This document shows, in pieces, positions 14,842-21,911 of a stretch of DNA of 64,000 nucleotides (within the stretch, counting starts at the first letter, position 1; each line of letters begins with the position of its first letter). Where the stretch lies: the IMG/VR virus record IMGVR_UViG_3300020057_000496, positions 102,853 through 166,852 of that record; one strand, written 5' to 3'. This DNA comes from a virus. Under the pieces are notes generated by a model that saw only the letters and a list, made by a program, of their open reading frames with translations, did not search any database and was not told the origin of the DNA. A program made the translations under genes and the position numbers.

Positions 14842-15582
14842 ATGGGCACTGTGTTCGTAGGTGATCTACATGGGCGTATCAGGACCTTACGTGAGATTGA
14901 AAAACTGGATCACTACTTTGTCTTCATGGGGGACTTCCTGGACTCGTTCACGCAGTCACGCGAGGATCAAATCGAAGTGGTCCGGGAGGTGCTACGCCTG
15001 GACGGAGAAGGCAAGGCCAGGTTCCTGCTCGGCAATCACGAATTGAGTTATGCAAACCCGGACTGGCGCTGTTCTGGCTGGAATAAGCAGACACAGCACG
15101 CCGTTGCTCCGTACCTAGATCAGCTATTGCGACGCGGCTTGAACTGGTATTCACCGGGACCAGGAGTTCTCGTTACTCACGCCGGGGTCACGGCGCGACT
15201 CTGGCATTTGCTGACCGACTACCCGGCATTCGACACGCCAGAGGCGAAGCTCGACGAGTGCTGTTGTCAGATAAATCGTGCGAGTGGGGACGCCTATTCA
15301 TGGCTATATGCGGCTGGAGCCGGTCGAGGTGGGGGCAGCCTGTTGCCAGGCCCATTTTGGTGTGACTGGAATTCCGAATTCGAACCTGTTTCCGGACTAA
15401 CACAGATTGTCGGGCACACGGCAGTGGTGGAAAGTACCCGCTTCTTTAAGCAAACGACGAGACAGGGGTTGCGCCAGACCCCGAACGGAGACTGGAACAT
15501 AGACTGCCTAGATCTCGATACGGCACGGACGGTATTACTGTACGAAGAAGGCGCCTTGACGCCACTTCCGCTAGGGGGCTAG
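14842..15582 (+). CDS. Calcineurin-like metallophosphoesterase
   Basis: 246 aa. All metal-binding motifs are in order: GDLHG (8-12), GDFLDS (31-36), GNHE (68-71), THAG (about 113) and GHT near 194. It resembles lambda-type Ser/Thr phosphatases and diadenosine tetraphosphatases (ApaH-like). Substrate unknown; phage relatives can dephosphorylate proteins, nucleotides or nucleic-acid ends. Its stop abuts the next ATG directly. Confidence 0.85.
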   Translation: MGTVFVGDLHGRIRTLREIEKLDHYFVFMGDFLDSFTQSREDQIEVVREVLRLDGEGKARFLLGNHELSYANPDWRCSGWNKQTQHAVAPYLDQLLRRGLNWYSPGPGVLVTHAGVTARLWHLLTDYPAFDTPEAKLDECCCQINRASGDAYSWLYAAGAGRGGGSLLPGPFWCDWNSEFEPVSGLTQIVGHTAVVESTRFFKQTTRQGLRQTPNGDWNIDCLDLDTARTVLLYEEGALTPLPLGG

Positions 15583-15846
15583 ATGGGAATCTACGACACT
15601 CTTCATGGTAAGTGTGCTCACTGTGGAGAATACTGCGAGAAACAACAGAAGCCCGGTACGTTTATCTTTTTCGATCTAGAAAGGGCAACCGGAGCAGAGC
15701 TAGCGCGATTCTGTGGCAAGAATGAATTGCTCTGTGGGATGTGCAGCGGCGTTACCGTCGTTACTATCGAAGTGGAGAAGGTGTCAGTATCTATCAGTAA
15801 AAAGGAAAAGGAAATAGCAAAGGAAATAGCAAGGGGGCAGTCGTGA
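15583..15846 (+). CDS. Small zinc-ribbon protein with charged tail
   Basis: 87 aa. CAHCGEYC (11-18) and LCGMC (50-54) give a four-Cys zinc ribbon. The C-terminal 30 residues are Lys/Glu-rich helix (SISKKEKEIAKEIARG). Unknown function; relatives of this architecture are frequent among small phage accessory proteins. It overlaps the next GTG by 4 nt. Confidence 0.6.
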   Translation: MGIYDTLHGKCAHCGEYCEKQQKPGTFIFFDLERATGAELARFCGKNELLCGMCSGVTVVTIEVEKVSVSISKKEKEIAKEIARGQS

Positions 15847-16250
15847 GTACGGCGCGCGATAAGTTAGTAGCGGAACTGGTACGGGACTGCCTAGCCGCCG
15901 GAATCGCGCCAGAGGAGACGGGTGAGGGCCTGGATACAGGGCGAATACACCGCAACGGGCTTCGTCGCGGCATCGTCGAGTGGTTGCGGTGGTACGACCT
16001 GGACTCAATTCTTGTCGAGTTGCCAGAGTCAGAGTCGTTGTGTGCGCCAACTGGTCACGGCTGGTGGTGGGCGCGACGCAGAACCAGTGCTCAATGGGCG
16101 GCCGTTAAGGTCTTCGTGATTAGCGATGAGACCGCCACGGAGAAGTGGACAGTCCTGGAAGTTGGTGACAATCACGGTTATTCGTTGCACCACTATAACG
16201 CCTGGCTGCCGCTCGCCCAGCCAGTGAAGTCGAAGGATACGCCCAAGTGA
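15843..16250 (+). CDS. Hypothetical protein, N-terminal helix like the DELLRAV family
   Basis: 135 aa from GTG 15843. The N-terminus STARDKLVAELVRDCLAAG is a helix spaced like that of three downstream proteins (STRDELLRAVGEAVRDKC). The body is Trp/His-rich (GHGWWWARRRTSAQW) and the end reads PVKSKDTPK, echoed by PKDTPK in the gene at 16423. Unknown function. GTGA coupling to the previous gene supports translation. Confidence 0.55.
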   Translation: MSTARDKLVAELVRDCLAAGIAPEETGEGLDTGRIHRNGLRRGIVEWLRWYDLDSILVELPESESLCAPTGHGWWWARRRTSAQWAAVKVFVISDETATEKWTVLEVGDNHGYSLHHYNAWLPLAQPVKSKDTPK

Positions 16251-16255
16251 GGAAA

Positions 16256-16426
16256 ATGCGGCCGCTTGCAAGTTGCGTCAATGGTTGCCAAGCCGTGCCG
16301 CAACTTCCATCGCTCGTGCTTTGCGCGTCGTGCCTGGCAGGCTTGACGCGCAAGTTCAACGCATTAGCGGATTTGTTTGCGGCCAGGGGTCGCGCGCTAG
16401 CGAAGCCGAAGGAGATTTCCAAGTGA
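16256..16426 (+). CDS. Small Cys-rich peptide (56 aa)
   Basis: ATG 16256 to TGA 16426, 56 aa, with GAGG just upstream. Cys residues occur at 7, 11, 23 and 26 (SCVNGC and CASC), suggesting a zinc knuckle; the C-terminus is basic. The stop overlaps the GTG of the next gene in a GTGA junction, the arrangement used by the neighbouring genes, so it is probably real despite its size. Confidence 0.5.
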   Translation: MRPLASCVNGCQAVPQLPSLVLCASCLAGLTRKFNALADLFAARGRALAKPKEISK

Positions 16427-16674
16427 GCACGACCGACGACCTGCTGCGCGCCGTCGCGATTCGCATCATGAACGAGTGCTACCTTGCCTTGCGATCGGGT
16501 TCGAGTTGTCGGACCCCCGACATGCAGGCGTGGCAGCGCATCACCGAGCGCGTCGGGAACCACCTCGAAGCCTTGATCGAGGACGTCAAGGCCGAGCGTG
16601 CCTTCTGGGGCTTGCCATCTGGCGATTGCGCCGCGCTCGACAAGGCTGCGGAGCCGAAGGATACGCCAAAGTGA
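16423..16674 (+). CDS. DELLRAV-family small protein, member 1
   Basis: 83 aa from GTG 16423, preceded by GGAGA. The N-terminus STTDDLLRAVAIRIMNECY aligns with the STRDELLRAVGEAVRDKC start of the next two genes. The remainder (MQAWQRITERVGNHLEALIE) is helical. It ends PKDTPK. Its TGA overlaps the next GTG. Function unknown; the family appears to be built from a common N-terminal helix and variable bodies. Confidence 0.6.
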   Translation: MSTTDDLLRAVAIRIMNECYLALRSGSSCRTPDMQAWQRITERVGNHLEALIEDVKAERAFWGLPSGDCAALDKAAEPKDTPK

Positions 16675-16730
16675 GCACACGCGATGAACTGCTGCGCGCC
16701 GTCGGGGAGGCGGTGCGCGATAAGTGTCGC
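16671..16730 (+). repeat. 60-nt direct repeat, copy 1 (shared gene start)
   Basis: Identical over 60 bases to 16968-17027, starting exactly at the GTG start codon and encoding STRDELLRAVGEAVRDKCR. The sequences before and after diverge at once, apart from a similar ACGCC(C/A)AA before the GTG. Confidence 0.9.
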
Positions 16731-16952
16731 GTCGCCAAGGGTGACGCATACGGGGTCGGAAACTCCGATCTCGACGCTATTATCGCCCGCGTCAAGTCAG
16801 AATACGCCCAGCGCGAGCCAGATAGCGCGAGCGAGGTGGTTTCGCTTCGTGCAGAGGTGGCACGCTTGAAAGCAGACGTGCGGGCAGCGCGGGAGTTAAG
16901 CGCCGAGATCCGAGTTATTCGCCGCGCTCGACAAGACTGCGGCCGGGGATAA
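16671..16952 (+). CDS. DELLRAV-family small protein, member 2
   Basis: 93 aa from GTG 16671 (GTGA overlap with member 1). The first 60 bases are identical to the start of member 3. The body contains a long helix with heptad character (EVVSLRAEVARLKADVRAAR), probably a coiled coil, and a basic end. Function unknown. Confidence 0.6.
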   Translation: MSTRDELLRAVGEAVRDKCRVAKGDAYGVGNSDLDAIIARVKSEYAQREPDSASEVVSLRAEVARLKADVRAARELSAEIRVIRRARQDCGRG

Positions 16953-16967
16953 AAAGGAGACGCCCAA

Positions 16968-17027
16968 GTGAGCACACGCGATGAACTGCTGCGCGCCGTC
17001 GGGGAGGCGGTGCGCGATAAGTGTCGC
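16968..17027 (+). repeat. 60-nt direct repeat, copy 2 (shared gene start)
   Basis: Second perfect copy of the 60-base segment at 16671. The two copies start 297 bases apart. It marks a recent copying of a gene start onto a different body. Confidence 0.9.
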
Positions 17028-17411
17028 TTCTGGTCTGGCTTTCCAGCGGCCACGAAGGCTGAACCCCACGGCGTCGTTTCTCACGAGGCTAGAAGTGCCG
17101 ACGTCACAGGATCGGCGCCGAGCCCCGTGGTGGCGACCACGGCGACTGAGAAGGACGATGCCATGCCGCCTCCGAACTACGAGCGTCGGCTCACATACCG
17201 ATTCCTCACGCTGCCATTCCGCCACCAGATAACCGTCGCCAAGAACCTCGACGTACTCACCGACGCCGATCGGGCGCTCAGCGACGGGGCGCTCTTGCGT
17301 GTCCTGTTCAAGCGTGCCGCCGAAAAGAGCCTCCTCGGGAAGCTCTGGGCCGAGACGGAGAAGCTTCACGACGATCCGGCGGACTTCAACCCTTTCGAAA
17401 CCTCAAAGTAG
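16968..17411 (+). CDS. DELLRAV-family protein, member 3, with extra helical domain
   Basis: 147 aa from GTG 16968. The N-terminal 20 residues are the family cassette. A Pro/Ala/Thr linker (about 30-65) is followed by a compact helical domain from residue 65 (YERRLTYRFLTLPFRHQITV, LTDADRALSDGALLRVLFKR, LLGKLWAETEKL). That last domain resembles small adaptor/effector-associated helical domains found in bacterial conflict proteins. This likeness is from memory of pattern only and should be treated as a hypothesis. Confidence 0.6.
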   Translation: MSTRDELLRAVGEAVRDKCRFWSGFPAATKAEPHGVVSHEARSADVTGSAPSPVVATTATEKDDAMPPPNYERRLTYRFLTLPFRHQITVAKNLDVLTDADRALSDGALLRVLFKRAAEKSLLGKLWAETEKLHDDPADFNPFETSK

Positions 17412-17515
17412 ACGGGAGCAGAGCACATGCACAAGAACTTTGGCGAACGGTATCGGCAAGTCTCGATCCGCCGCTGATGATCTGGCGGAGGAGCAAGGTG
17501 CCCGAGTAACGTCTT

Positions 17516-17556
17516 CCCCGGCCTAAAGGCTGGGGCTTTCCGGACTGAAGTCCGGG
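17516..17556 (+). repeat. Double-hairpin element
   Basis: Two adjacent hairpins: CCCCGGCCT-AA-AGGCTGGGG (17517-17536) and CCGGACT-GA-AGTCCGG (17540-17555). They are of the same GC-rich CCTAAAGG style as the repeats at 14271 and 21368. They lie between two small genes in a 167-base spacer that holds no other convincing gene. May act as terminator, processing site or mobile-element end. Confidence 0.6.
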
Positions 17557-17578
17557 GTCTCCGCCGAGAGGATTTCAG

Positions 17579-18397
17579 ATGATCACAATTGAAGAACTGC
17601 AGAAGGTCGTGGATGACAACTTCGGCGGCGTACTCACGGCTGGGGGTCAGCACTCCAATACCAGGGGCAAGGCCTGCGTCTGGGAGGCGTACAACTTCGC
17701 CGAGGGTGATTACTGGGGAGACCAGTGCCCTGATTGTGTCGAGCCGGATCTATACCGGCTCCTGATCAAACTGAACGACTCGCGTCACTGGGCGAACGAC
17801 ACAGAGAGCGCGGAAGTGTTGTTGCCCGCCGTGGTCCGCTCCCTCGGGACGCGAGGCGATGTCGAGGCACGGCGGATGCGGTCGTTCCGGTTGGCCGACG
17901 TGGCTGTCCGCGTGATCGCAGCGGATGCGCTAGACTCAGCGAAGCTGCCCGAGTTGGCTAGCCAGCTACGCGCGCTCGTGCCGATCACGGACGTGGCAAC
18001 GGCCCTGGCTGCTCGCGACAAGTGTTGGGACGTGAGCACCGCCGACACCGACACCGACACCGCCGCCGACACCGCCGCCGACACCGCCGCCGACACCGCC
18101 GCCGCCATCGTCAACACCGCCGCAGCCGCCACCGTCGACGCCGCCGCAGCCGGGCACGGCGCCGGCGGCGCCGCCGGCGCAGCCACTTTAGCCGGCGCCG
18201 TGCCCGACGCCGCCGCAGCCGGGCACGGCGGCGGCGGCGGCGCCGCCGCCGCAGCCACTTTAGCCGGCGCCGTGCCCGGCGGCGTCGTCGCCGTCGCCGC
18301 AGCCGCCTCCGCCGCCAGGCACGGCGCGTGGCGATCGTACGTCGACGCGATACTCGTCGCGGCCGGGCTCGCTGGCGAGAAGGGAGCTTGGGCGTGA
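17579..18397 (+). CDS. Hypothetical protein with long Ala/Gly/Asp-Thr repeat region
   Basis: 272 aa. The N-terminal 150 residues look globular (ITIEELQKVVDDNFGGV, two Cys in DQCPDC, a helical middle). From about 155 the sequence is low complexity: DTDT, then AADT repeats, then two imperfect copies of AAAAGHG...ATLAGAVP. It ends in a short helical segment. The DNA of the repeat region is extremely GC-rich and palindromic. Function unknown. Repeat length is likely variable between strains. Confidence 0.6.
   Translation: MITIEELQKVVDDNFGGVLTAGGQHSNTRGKACVWEAYNFAEGDYWGDQCPDCVEPDLYRLLIKLNDSRHWANDTESAEVLLPAVVRSLGTRGDVEARRMRSFRLADVAVRVIAADALDSAKLPELASQLRALVPITDVATALAARDKCWDVSTADTDTDTAADTAADTAADTAAAIVNTAAAATVDAAAAGHGAGGAAGAATLAGAVPDAAAAGHGGGGGAAAAATLAGAVPGGVVAVAAAASAARHGAWRSYVDAILVAAGLAGEKGAWA
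18036..18325 (+). repeat. GC-rich low-complexity repeats with 16-bp inverted repeat
   Basis: GCCGACACC-type 9-12 bp tandem units are followed by two direct copies ending in GCAGCCACTTTAGCCGGCGC. A perfect 16-bp inverted repeat lies at 18151-18166 and 18191-18206 (CGGGCACGGCGCCGGC and its complement). The region stays open in several frames on both strands, which produces many spurious open frames. Confidence 0.85.
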
Positions 18398-18795
18398 GGG
18401 ACTGGTGCGACGATCCGAGCCGCGAGAGGCGCGATGGCGCACGCGCCGCTGAGCGTGGGTACGTATCGCACGATGAACGCGAAAAGCTCCGCGACTATGA
18501 GGACGAATGCGCGCGGCACTTCCGGGAGGGGTATCGCACTGAAGAGCGTCGCCAGCAGTATCGCGAGGAAGAGCGCGCAGAGGAAGCTCGCCTTGAGCGT
18601 GCAGCATTCGAGCGCCGCGAGATAGCTCGCGGCGAGGCGGACGCGTACGAAGGCCGCAGGCAGGAAGAACAGGAAGAGGAGCAAGCCGGGCCGGATGCCG
18701 CGATGTGCGACGAATGCGGTCGCAAGACGCGGCACCAGCTCACTGGCGAATGTACGGCGTGTGGCTCGATACTGGATCCGAAGGGGACGCCATGA
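18394..18795 (+). CDS. Charged coiled-coil protein with C-terminal zinc ribbon
   Basis: 133 aa from GTG 18394 (GTGA junction). The long upstream extension of the frame is Arg/His-rich shadow coding and is rejected. Residues 20-100 are almost entirely Glu/Arg/Ala helix (YEDECARHFREGYRTEERRQ). The C-terminus has CDECGRKTRH and CTACGS, a four-Cys zinc ribbon. Function unknown. Confidence 0.6.
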   Translation: MRDWCDDPSRERRDGARAAERGYVSHDEREKLRDYEDECARHFREGYRTEERRQQYREEERAEEARLERAAFERREIARGEADAYEGRRQEEQEEEQAGPDAAMCDECGRKTRHQLTGECTACGSILDPKGTP

Positions 18796-18983
18796 TGGAC
18801 ACGAGCAGCTGGCTGCTGGTCGAGACGTGGCTCTCTCTGGGGCTGCGGATCGAGTGGTCACATGCGTGGGACGACGACAAGGATAAGGACGAGACGAGGG
18901 AGAAACGTGATCACAATACGTGCAGAGGTGGCGCGTTGGCGAGGCACGGCCGCGAACGAGATGATCACCGACGCTCGTCGTGA
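18792..18983 (+). CDS. Small hypothetical protein
   Basis: 63 aa from ATG 18792 (overlap with previous TGA). The first 25 residues are hydrophobic and Trp-rich (SSWLLVETWLSLGLRIEW), the rest Asp/Lys/Arg-rich. The second half overlaps the next frame by 77 bases, so its 3' part may not be under selection. Confidence 0.35.
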   Translation: MMDTSSWLLVETWLSLGLRIEWSHAWDDDKDKDETREKRDHNTCRGGALARHGRERDDHRRSS

Positions 18984-19113
18984 GGTGTTCGAAGAGTGCG
19001 CTGAGATCGCGGAGGCAGACGAGCCGCGTTCGCTGGCTGATTCCTCGACTCGGATGGCCCCGCGCCGTATCGCTGCCGCTATCCGCGCCAGTGCGCAGAA
19101 AGGGACCTTATGA
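18907..19113 (+). CDS. Small hypothetical helical protein
   Basis: 68 aa from GTG 18907, preceded by GAGGGAGAAAC. Ala/Arg/Glu-rich helices (EVARWRGTAANEMITDARRE, EECAEIAEADEP). The tail IAAAIRASAQKGTL resembles the C-termini of other small proteins here (IRRARAQIKASC at 20786). It overlaps the next ATG by 4 nt. Confidence 0.5.
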   Translation: MITIRAEVARWRGTAANEMITDARREVFEECAEIAEADEPRSLADSSTRMAPRRIAAAIRASAQKGTL

Positions 19114-19451
19114 GCGAGCGGTGTCACGTTAAGCAGTGCCCAACGTGTCCGTGGCGAGTAGACTGTGACCCCGAACAGGACATTCCGAACGGCTACAGTG
19201 TCGAGTTACATTTAAAGCTGCGCGGCACCATCAACGAAGGGCTCGCATCCTTATTCCCTCGCGGCGGCATGCGTATCATGGCGTGCCATCACTCCAAGCC
19301 CGGTGAGGAGTTTGCCTGCGCCGGTTGGCTCTACAATCAGATCGGTGTGGGGAATAACCTTGGCGTGCGGATGGCCGCTGCTCGTGGCGATTTACCTGTG
19401 CCCGAGATCGGCGGCGAGCAACACGAGAGATTCGAGGACACGTTACCATGA
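19110..19451 (+). CDS. DUF6283-like phage protein
   Basis: 113 aa. CPTCPWR near the N-terminus and CHHSKPGEEFACAGWLYNQ in the middle are the signature of DUF6283, a small Cys/His protein family recurrent in phages. The Cys/His set probably binds zinc. Role unknown. Coupled by ATGA overlaps on both sides. Confidence 0.75.
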   Translation: MSERCHVKQCPTCPWRVDCDPEQDIPNGYSVELHLKLRGTINEGLASLFPRGGMRIMACHHSKPGEEFACAGWLYNQIGVGNNLGVRMAAARGDLPVPEIGGEQHERFEDTLP

Positions 19452-19816
19452 GTGCCAAGCGGAAGCTTCCTAGTGTTCCACCAACGGTTGAACCAGCCGG
19501 GTGCGTCCCTCGTTCATCACTAACGGGTTACGATCCTGGCCCGATTCAACTGGTCCCGACCGCTAACTATCCGCTCACTCACCGAGAGATCGACGTGATC
19601 GAGGTAACACACTCGCGCGATATTCAATTCCCCTACGTGCGGGAACTGTGCGCGATGGCGCGACGCGCGATTGGGGATCAGGGTGTGCTCCATATGGCCG
19701 TCGTGCGCCTCGGTGGCGAAGTGGAGGGGCGACCGACTGGACGACATAACTTCCTGCAGCGCATCGATGAGCTGAGGGAGCTGGAGAGGCGTTTGGCCAG
19801 GCGTGATCCTAGATGA
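19448..19816 (+). CDS. Hypothetical protein
   Basis: 122 aa. Pro-rich N-terminus, then a mixed alpha/beta body (REIDVIEVTHSRDIQFPYVR, HMAVVRLGGEVEGRPTGRHN). No recognised family. ATGA coupling to the DUF6283-like gene. Confidence 0.55.
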   Translation: MSAKRKLPSVPPTVEPAGCVPRSSLTGYDPGPIQLVPTANYPLTHREIDVIEVTHSRDIQFPYVRELCAMARRAIGDQGVLHMAVVRLGGEVEGRPTGRHNFLQRIDELRELERRLARRDPR

Positions 19817-19844
19817 ACGAGACTTAGTTAAAGGAGTTTTACAA

Positions 19845-20141
19845 ATGAAGAAAGTTTTACTTTGTGGACTACTGGTCGTGGTGAGTTTTTCGCTCGTCGT
19901 TGTATTTACTCGTGGCGAAGCCGACTGCGAGGGGGAGATCGAAACGGACATCGATGGCAGAATTTGTGTCACCGAGACGAGTCCGGACGGCGGAGCGCTC
20001 CATATTAAACAAGCCGATCTACCCAGTGTGGGGCCTCACGGGGGACTCGTCGGGGCGGACGGTCAACACGGGTTAGTCCCGGCGGTGTCGGCCCGAAGAC
20101 TGGACATTGAACACAGAAGCGAGACAACCAGTGAACACTAG
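19845..20141 (+). CDS. Small secreted or membrane-anchored protein
   Basis: 98 aa from ATG 19845, with a strong AAAGGAG ribosome site 10 bases upstream. N-terminal KKVLLCGLLVVVSFSLVVVF is a signal peptide or membrane anchor. The rest is acidic with a Cys pair (C28, C41) and a Gly/His-rich middle. It would act at or beyond the inner membrane. Family not recognised. Confidence 0.6.
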   Translation: MKKVLLCGLLVVVSFSLVVVFTRGEADCEGEIETDIDGRICVTETSPDGGALHIKQADLPSVGPHGGLVGADGQHGLVPAVSARRLDIEHRSETTSEH

Positions 20142-20179
20142 GTGGTGCCTTCAGCGCGAGTACGAGAGGAGGAATCACG

Positions 20180-20467
20180 ATGAGTAGCGCGGAGTTAAAG
20201 AAACGTACGTGGCGCTACCTGCAGGCGCCGTCGGTTTACGAAATGGCCCCATGCGCGTGCGGGAACGTCGATACGCAATGGTCCGAGTACGAGAAGCACC
20301 TGTGGTGCAATCGCTGTGAGATCGACTTTGTCCCCGAGCACGCCGGAATCTTCGATGGCCCGATTCCAGTTAATATCAGTCGTCTACTTGGTATTTCGTT
20401 CGATCGCATCGACCTCGCCACGGGTACGATCGAGCCGTTCATGCTGGAGGAGTCGGCCGATGTTTGA
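20180..20467 (+). CDS. Zinc-ribbon protein
   Basis: 95 aa, ATG with GAGGAGG upstream. CACGNVD and LWCNRCEIDF give a C-x-C and C-x2-C zinc ribbon. The hydrophobic C-terminal half is of unknown fold. Phage accessory protein of unknown role; overlaps the next gene by 8 nt. Confidence 0.6.
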   Translation: MSSAELKKRTWRYLQAPSVYEMAPCACGNVDTQWSEYEKHLWCNRCEIDFVPEHAGIFDGPIPVNISRLLGISFDRIDLATGTIEPFMLEESADV

Positions 20468-20786
20468 CACAACCGACGAGCTGTTGCGCGCCGTCGCTGA
20501 AGCGGTTCTCGAACGCTGTACGGATTTTACCGACCAAAACTCGTGTGCGTACGTTGTTGGCTTAGAACTCGACGCCATCATTGTTAGGTGCACGTCAGAG
20601 CACACTCCAGAGTGGCATGGTGGGGGCGACAGGCTCGCCGCCGCCCGCGCGGAGGGTAGGGCCGAGGGTACTCGCGGCGCGTACGAGAACGCTGCCATGA
20701 TCGCGGAGGAGAACCCACGCGGCTACGGTGAGTTCATCGCTGTTCTGATCCGCCGTGCCCGAGCGCAAATTAAGGCGTCGTGCTGA
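20460..20786 (+). CDS. DELLRAV-family protein, member 4
   Basis: 108 aa from ATG 20460. The N-terminus FDTTDELLRAVAEAVLERC matches the family cassette at protein level (diverged in DNA from 16671). Then LELDAIIVRCTSEH aligns with SDLDAIIARVKSEY of member 2, so the likeness extends beyond the first helix. The C-terminal part is helical (EGTRGAYENAAMIAEENPR). Function unknown. Confidence 0.6.
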   Translation: MFDTTDELLRAVAEAVLERCTDFTDQNSCAYVVGLELDAIIVRCTSEHTPEWHGGGDRLAAARAEGRAEGTRGAYENAAMIAEENPRGYGEFIAVLIRRARAQIKASC

Positions 20787-20992
20787 CCGTCAATAAAGCA
20801 AAGTGCCGGAAGTGCCAGCAGGTGCTTGAGTCGAAGCATTTGACTGAGGTGCTTAAATGTAAGTGCGGAGCACTCGGGGTTTCTGGTGGTATCGGGAAGG
20901 CCGGGCACATTCACCGCATAGGCAACAGCGAAGATTGCGAGGAAATGAGTGAATACGAACGCAAAACCAAACCACTCCAATGGCCGTGGTAA
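20780..20992 (+). CDS. DUF7695-like small zinc protein
   Basis: 70 aa from GTG 20780. NKAKCRKCQQVLESKHLTEV, then LKCKCGALGVSGG, is the pattern of a small phage/bacterial zinc-ribbon family (C-x2-C and C-x-C with a following Gly-rich loop). Function unknown. It overlaps the previous and next genes. Confidence 0.7.
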   Translation: MLTVNKAKCRKCQQVLESKHLTEVLKCKCGALGVSGGIGKAGHIHRIGNSEDCEEMSEYERKTKPLQWPW

Positions 20993-21242
20993 GCAAAAGC
21001 CCAGACCAGTTCGAGTCAGCACCGGGCTCAAGAAGGAATGGCTTGAGGCGAGCAAGGAGTACCGGCGACTGGAGAATGGTGCCTGGATACCGGCCGGGTT
21101 TATGCTGGTGGTCGTAGACCGCGAGTCGCGCGAGGACTACCCGGTCTATGCCGAGAAACAGCGTGATGTCAAGAGACTACAAATCGAGCTTGAGGGGAAA
21201 CAGCAGACGGTCAGGGGCGTGGTCGAATGCCTAGATCAGTAA
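20949..21242 (+). CDS. Hypothetical protein
   Basis: 97 aa from GTG 20949, overlapping the previous gene by 44 nt. Basic N-terminus, then an amphipathic alpha/beta middle (LENGAWIPAGFMLVVVDRES) and a helical end. The true start may be further in. No family recognised. Confidence 0.45.
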   Translation: MNTNAKPNHSNGRGKQKPRPVRVSTGLKKEWLEASKEYRRLENGAWIPAGFMLVVVDRESREDYPVYAEKQRDVKRLQIELEGKQQTVRGVVECLDQ

Positions 21243-21406
21243 AGAGACGCGAGGACGGATCAGTCGTTATAAGGCTCAACGGGAGAATGGTGGTCTTCGA
21301 GAAATTGTGCTTGGATGAGGCAAAAAAAGCAGATGCTACAGGGAGGGGCCGGGCAGTAATCAACCCCGCCCTAAAGGACGGGATTTCCGCCCCGGAGAAT
21401 CGATGA
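21227..21406 (+). CDS. Small basic protein ending in the inverted repeat
   Basis: 59 aa from ATG 21227 to TGA 21406. MPRSVKRREDGSVVIRLNG, then FEKLCLDEAKKADATGRG, looks like a small beta-hairpin plus helix. The last 13 codons are made entirely by the 39-nt inverted repeat (ALKDGISAPENR), so the gene's original end was probably replaced when the repeat arrived. The TGA overlaps the macro-domain ATG. Confidence 0.45.
   Translation: MPRSVKRREDGSVVIRLNGRMVVFEKLCLDEAKKADATGRGRAVINPALKDGISAPENR
21368..21406 (+). repeat. Right copy of 39-nt inverted repeat
   Basis: Opposite in orientation to 14271-14309, with one mismatch in 39. Carries GCCCTAAAGGACGGG and TTTCCGCCCCGGAG. The two copies bound a block of about 7 kb filled with small accessory genes and no phage core gene. 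Confidence 0.85.
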
Positions 21407-21888
21407 TTCGTTATGTCAACGGGGATGCGACCTACCCAGTGGGCACTGGGTCCCGTGTAATAATACATGTAGTAAACGATTCGGGGGGTTGGGGGCGTGG
21501 CTTTGTTAGGGCCGTGACAATGCGCTGGCTGCACGTCGAGAAGGCTTACCGGGAATGGGCCAAGGCAACGAATCCGGACGTCCCGTTCGAACTAGGCAGT
21601 GTCCAGTACGTGGCGGTCGGGCAGGATCTGTGGGTCGCTAACATGGTAGGACAGCACAACGTAGTCTGGGACGACGGGGTGCCACCTGTGCGCTACGGGG
21701 CCATTCGGACGGCCCTGGCTGACGTTGCAGCCTTCGTGCGCCCACTCGCAGCGACGGTCCATGCGCCCAGGTTCGGTGCTAGTCTTGCCGGTGGCTCATG
21801 GCGCGAAATCGAAAAGCTAATCCTGGAAGAACTGGCCGATACCGACGTTACTATCTACGACATGCCTGGCGGGAAGTACAATCCTTAA
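21403..21888 (+). CDS. Macro-domain protein (ADP-ribose-1''-phosphate phosphatase-like)
   Basis: 161 aa. IRYVNGDATYP, then IIHVVNDSGGWGRGF (Asn and Gly-rich ADP-ribose loop), LGSVQYV, VANMVGQHN and the final HAPRFGASLAGGSWREIEKL follow the Poa1p/OARD1 type of macro domain. It binds or dephosphorylates ADP-ribose derivatives. In tRNA splicing by 2'-phosphate routes such enzymes clear Appr-1''-P, which would fit with the kinase and RNA ligases (inference). It could instead counter ADP-ribosylating toxins. Confidence 0.8.
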   Translation: MIRYVNGDATYPVGTGSRVIIHVVNDSGGWGRGFVRAVTMRWLHVEKAYREWAKATNPDVPFELGSVQYVAVGQDLWVANMVGQHNVVWDDGVPPVRYGAIRTALADVAAFVRPLAATVHAPRFGASLAGGSWREIEKLILEELADTDVTIYDMPGGKYNP

Positions 21889-21911
21889 AGCCAGAGCGGC
21901 CGGAGGGACGA

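Noticed and set aside
18036-18325. CRISPR-like array
   Set aside because: Units are short, contiguous and coding; there are no unique spacers between conserved repeats.
18022-18393. Arg/His-rich N-terminal extension of the gene starting at 18394
   Set aside because: It is a frame-shadow of the AADT/Ala/Gly repeats; translation is better explained from GTG 18394, coupled to the upstream stop.
17785-18861. 358-codon minus-strand frame rich in Ala/Pro/Ser
   Set aside because: It lies wholly antisense to two + strand genes with GTGA couplings and owes its openness to the GC-rich repeats; no motif or ribosome site supports it.
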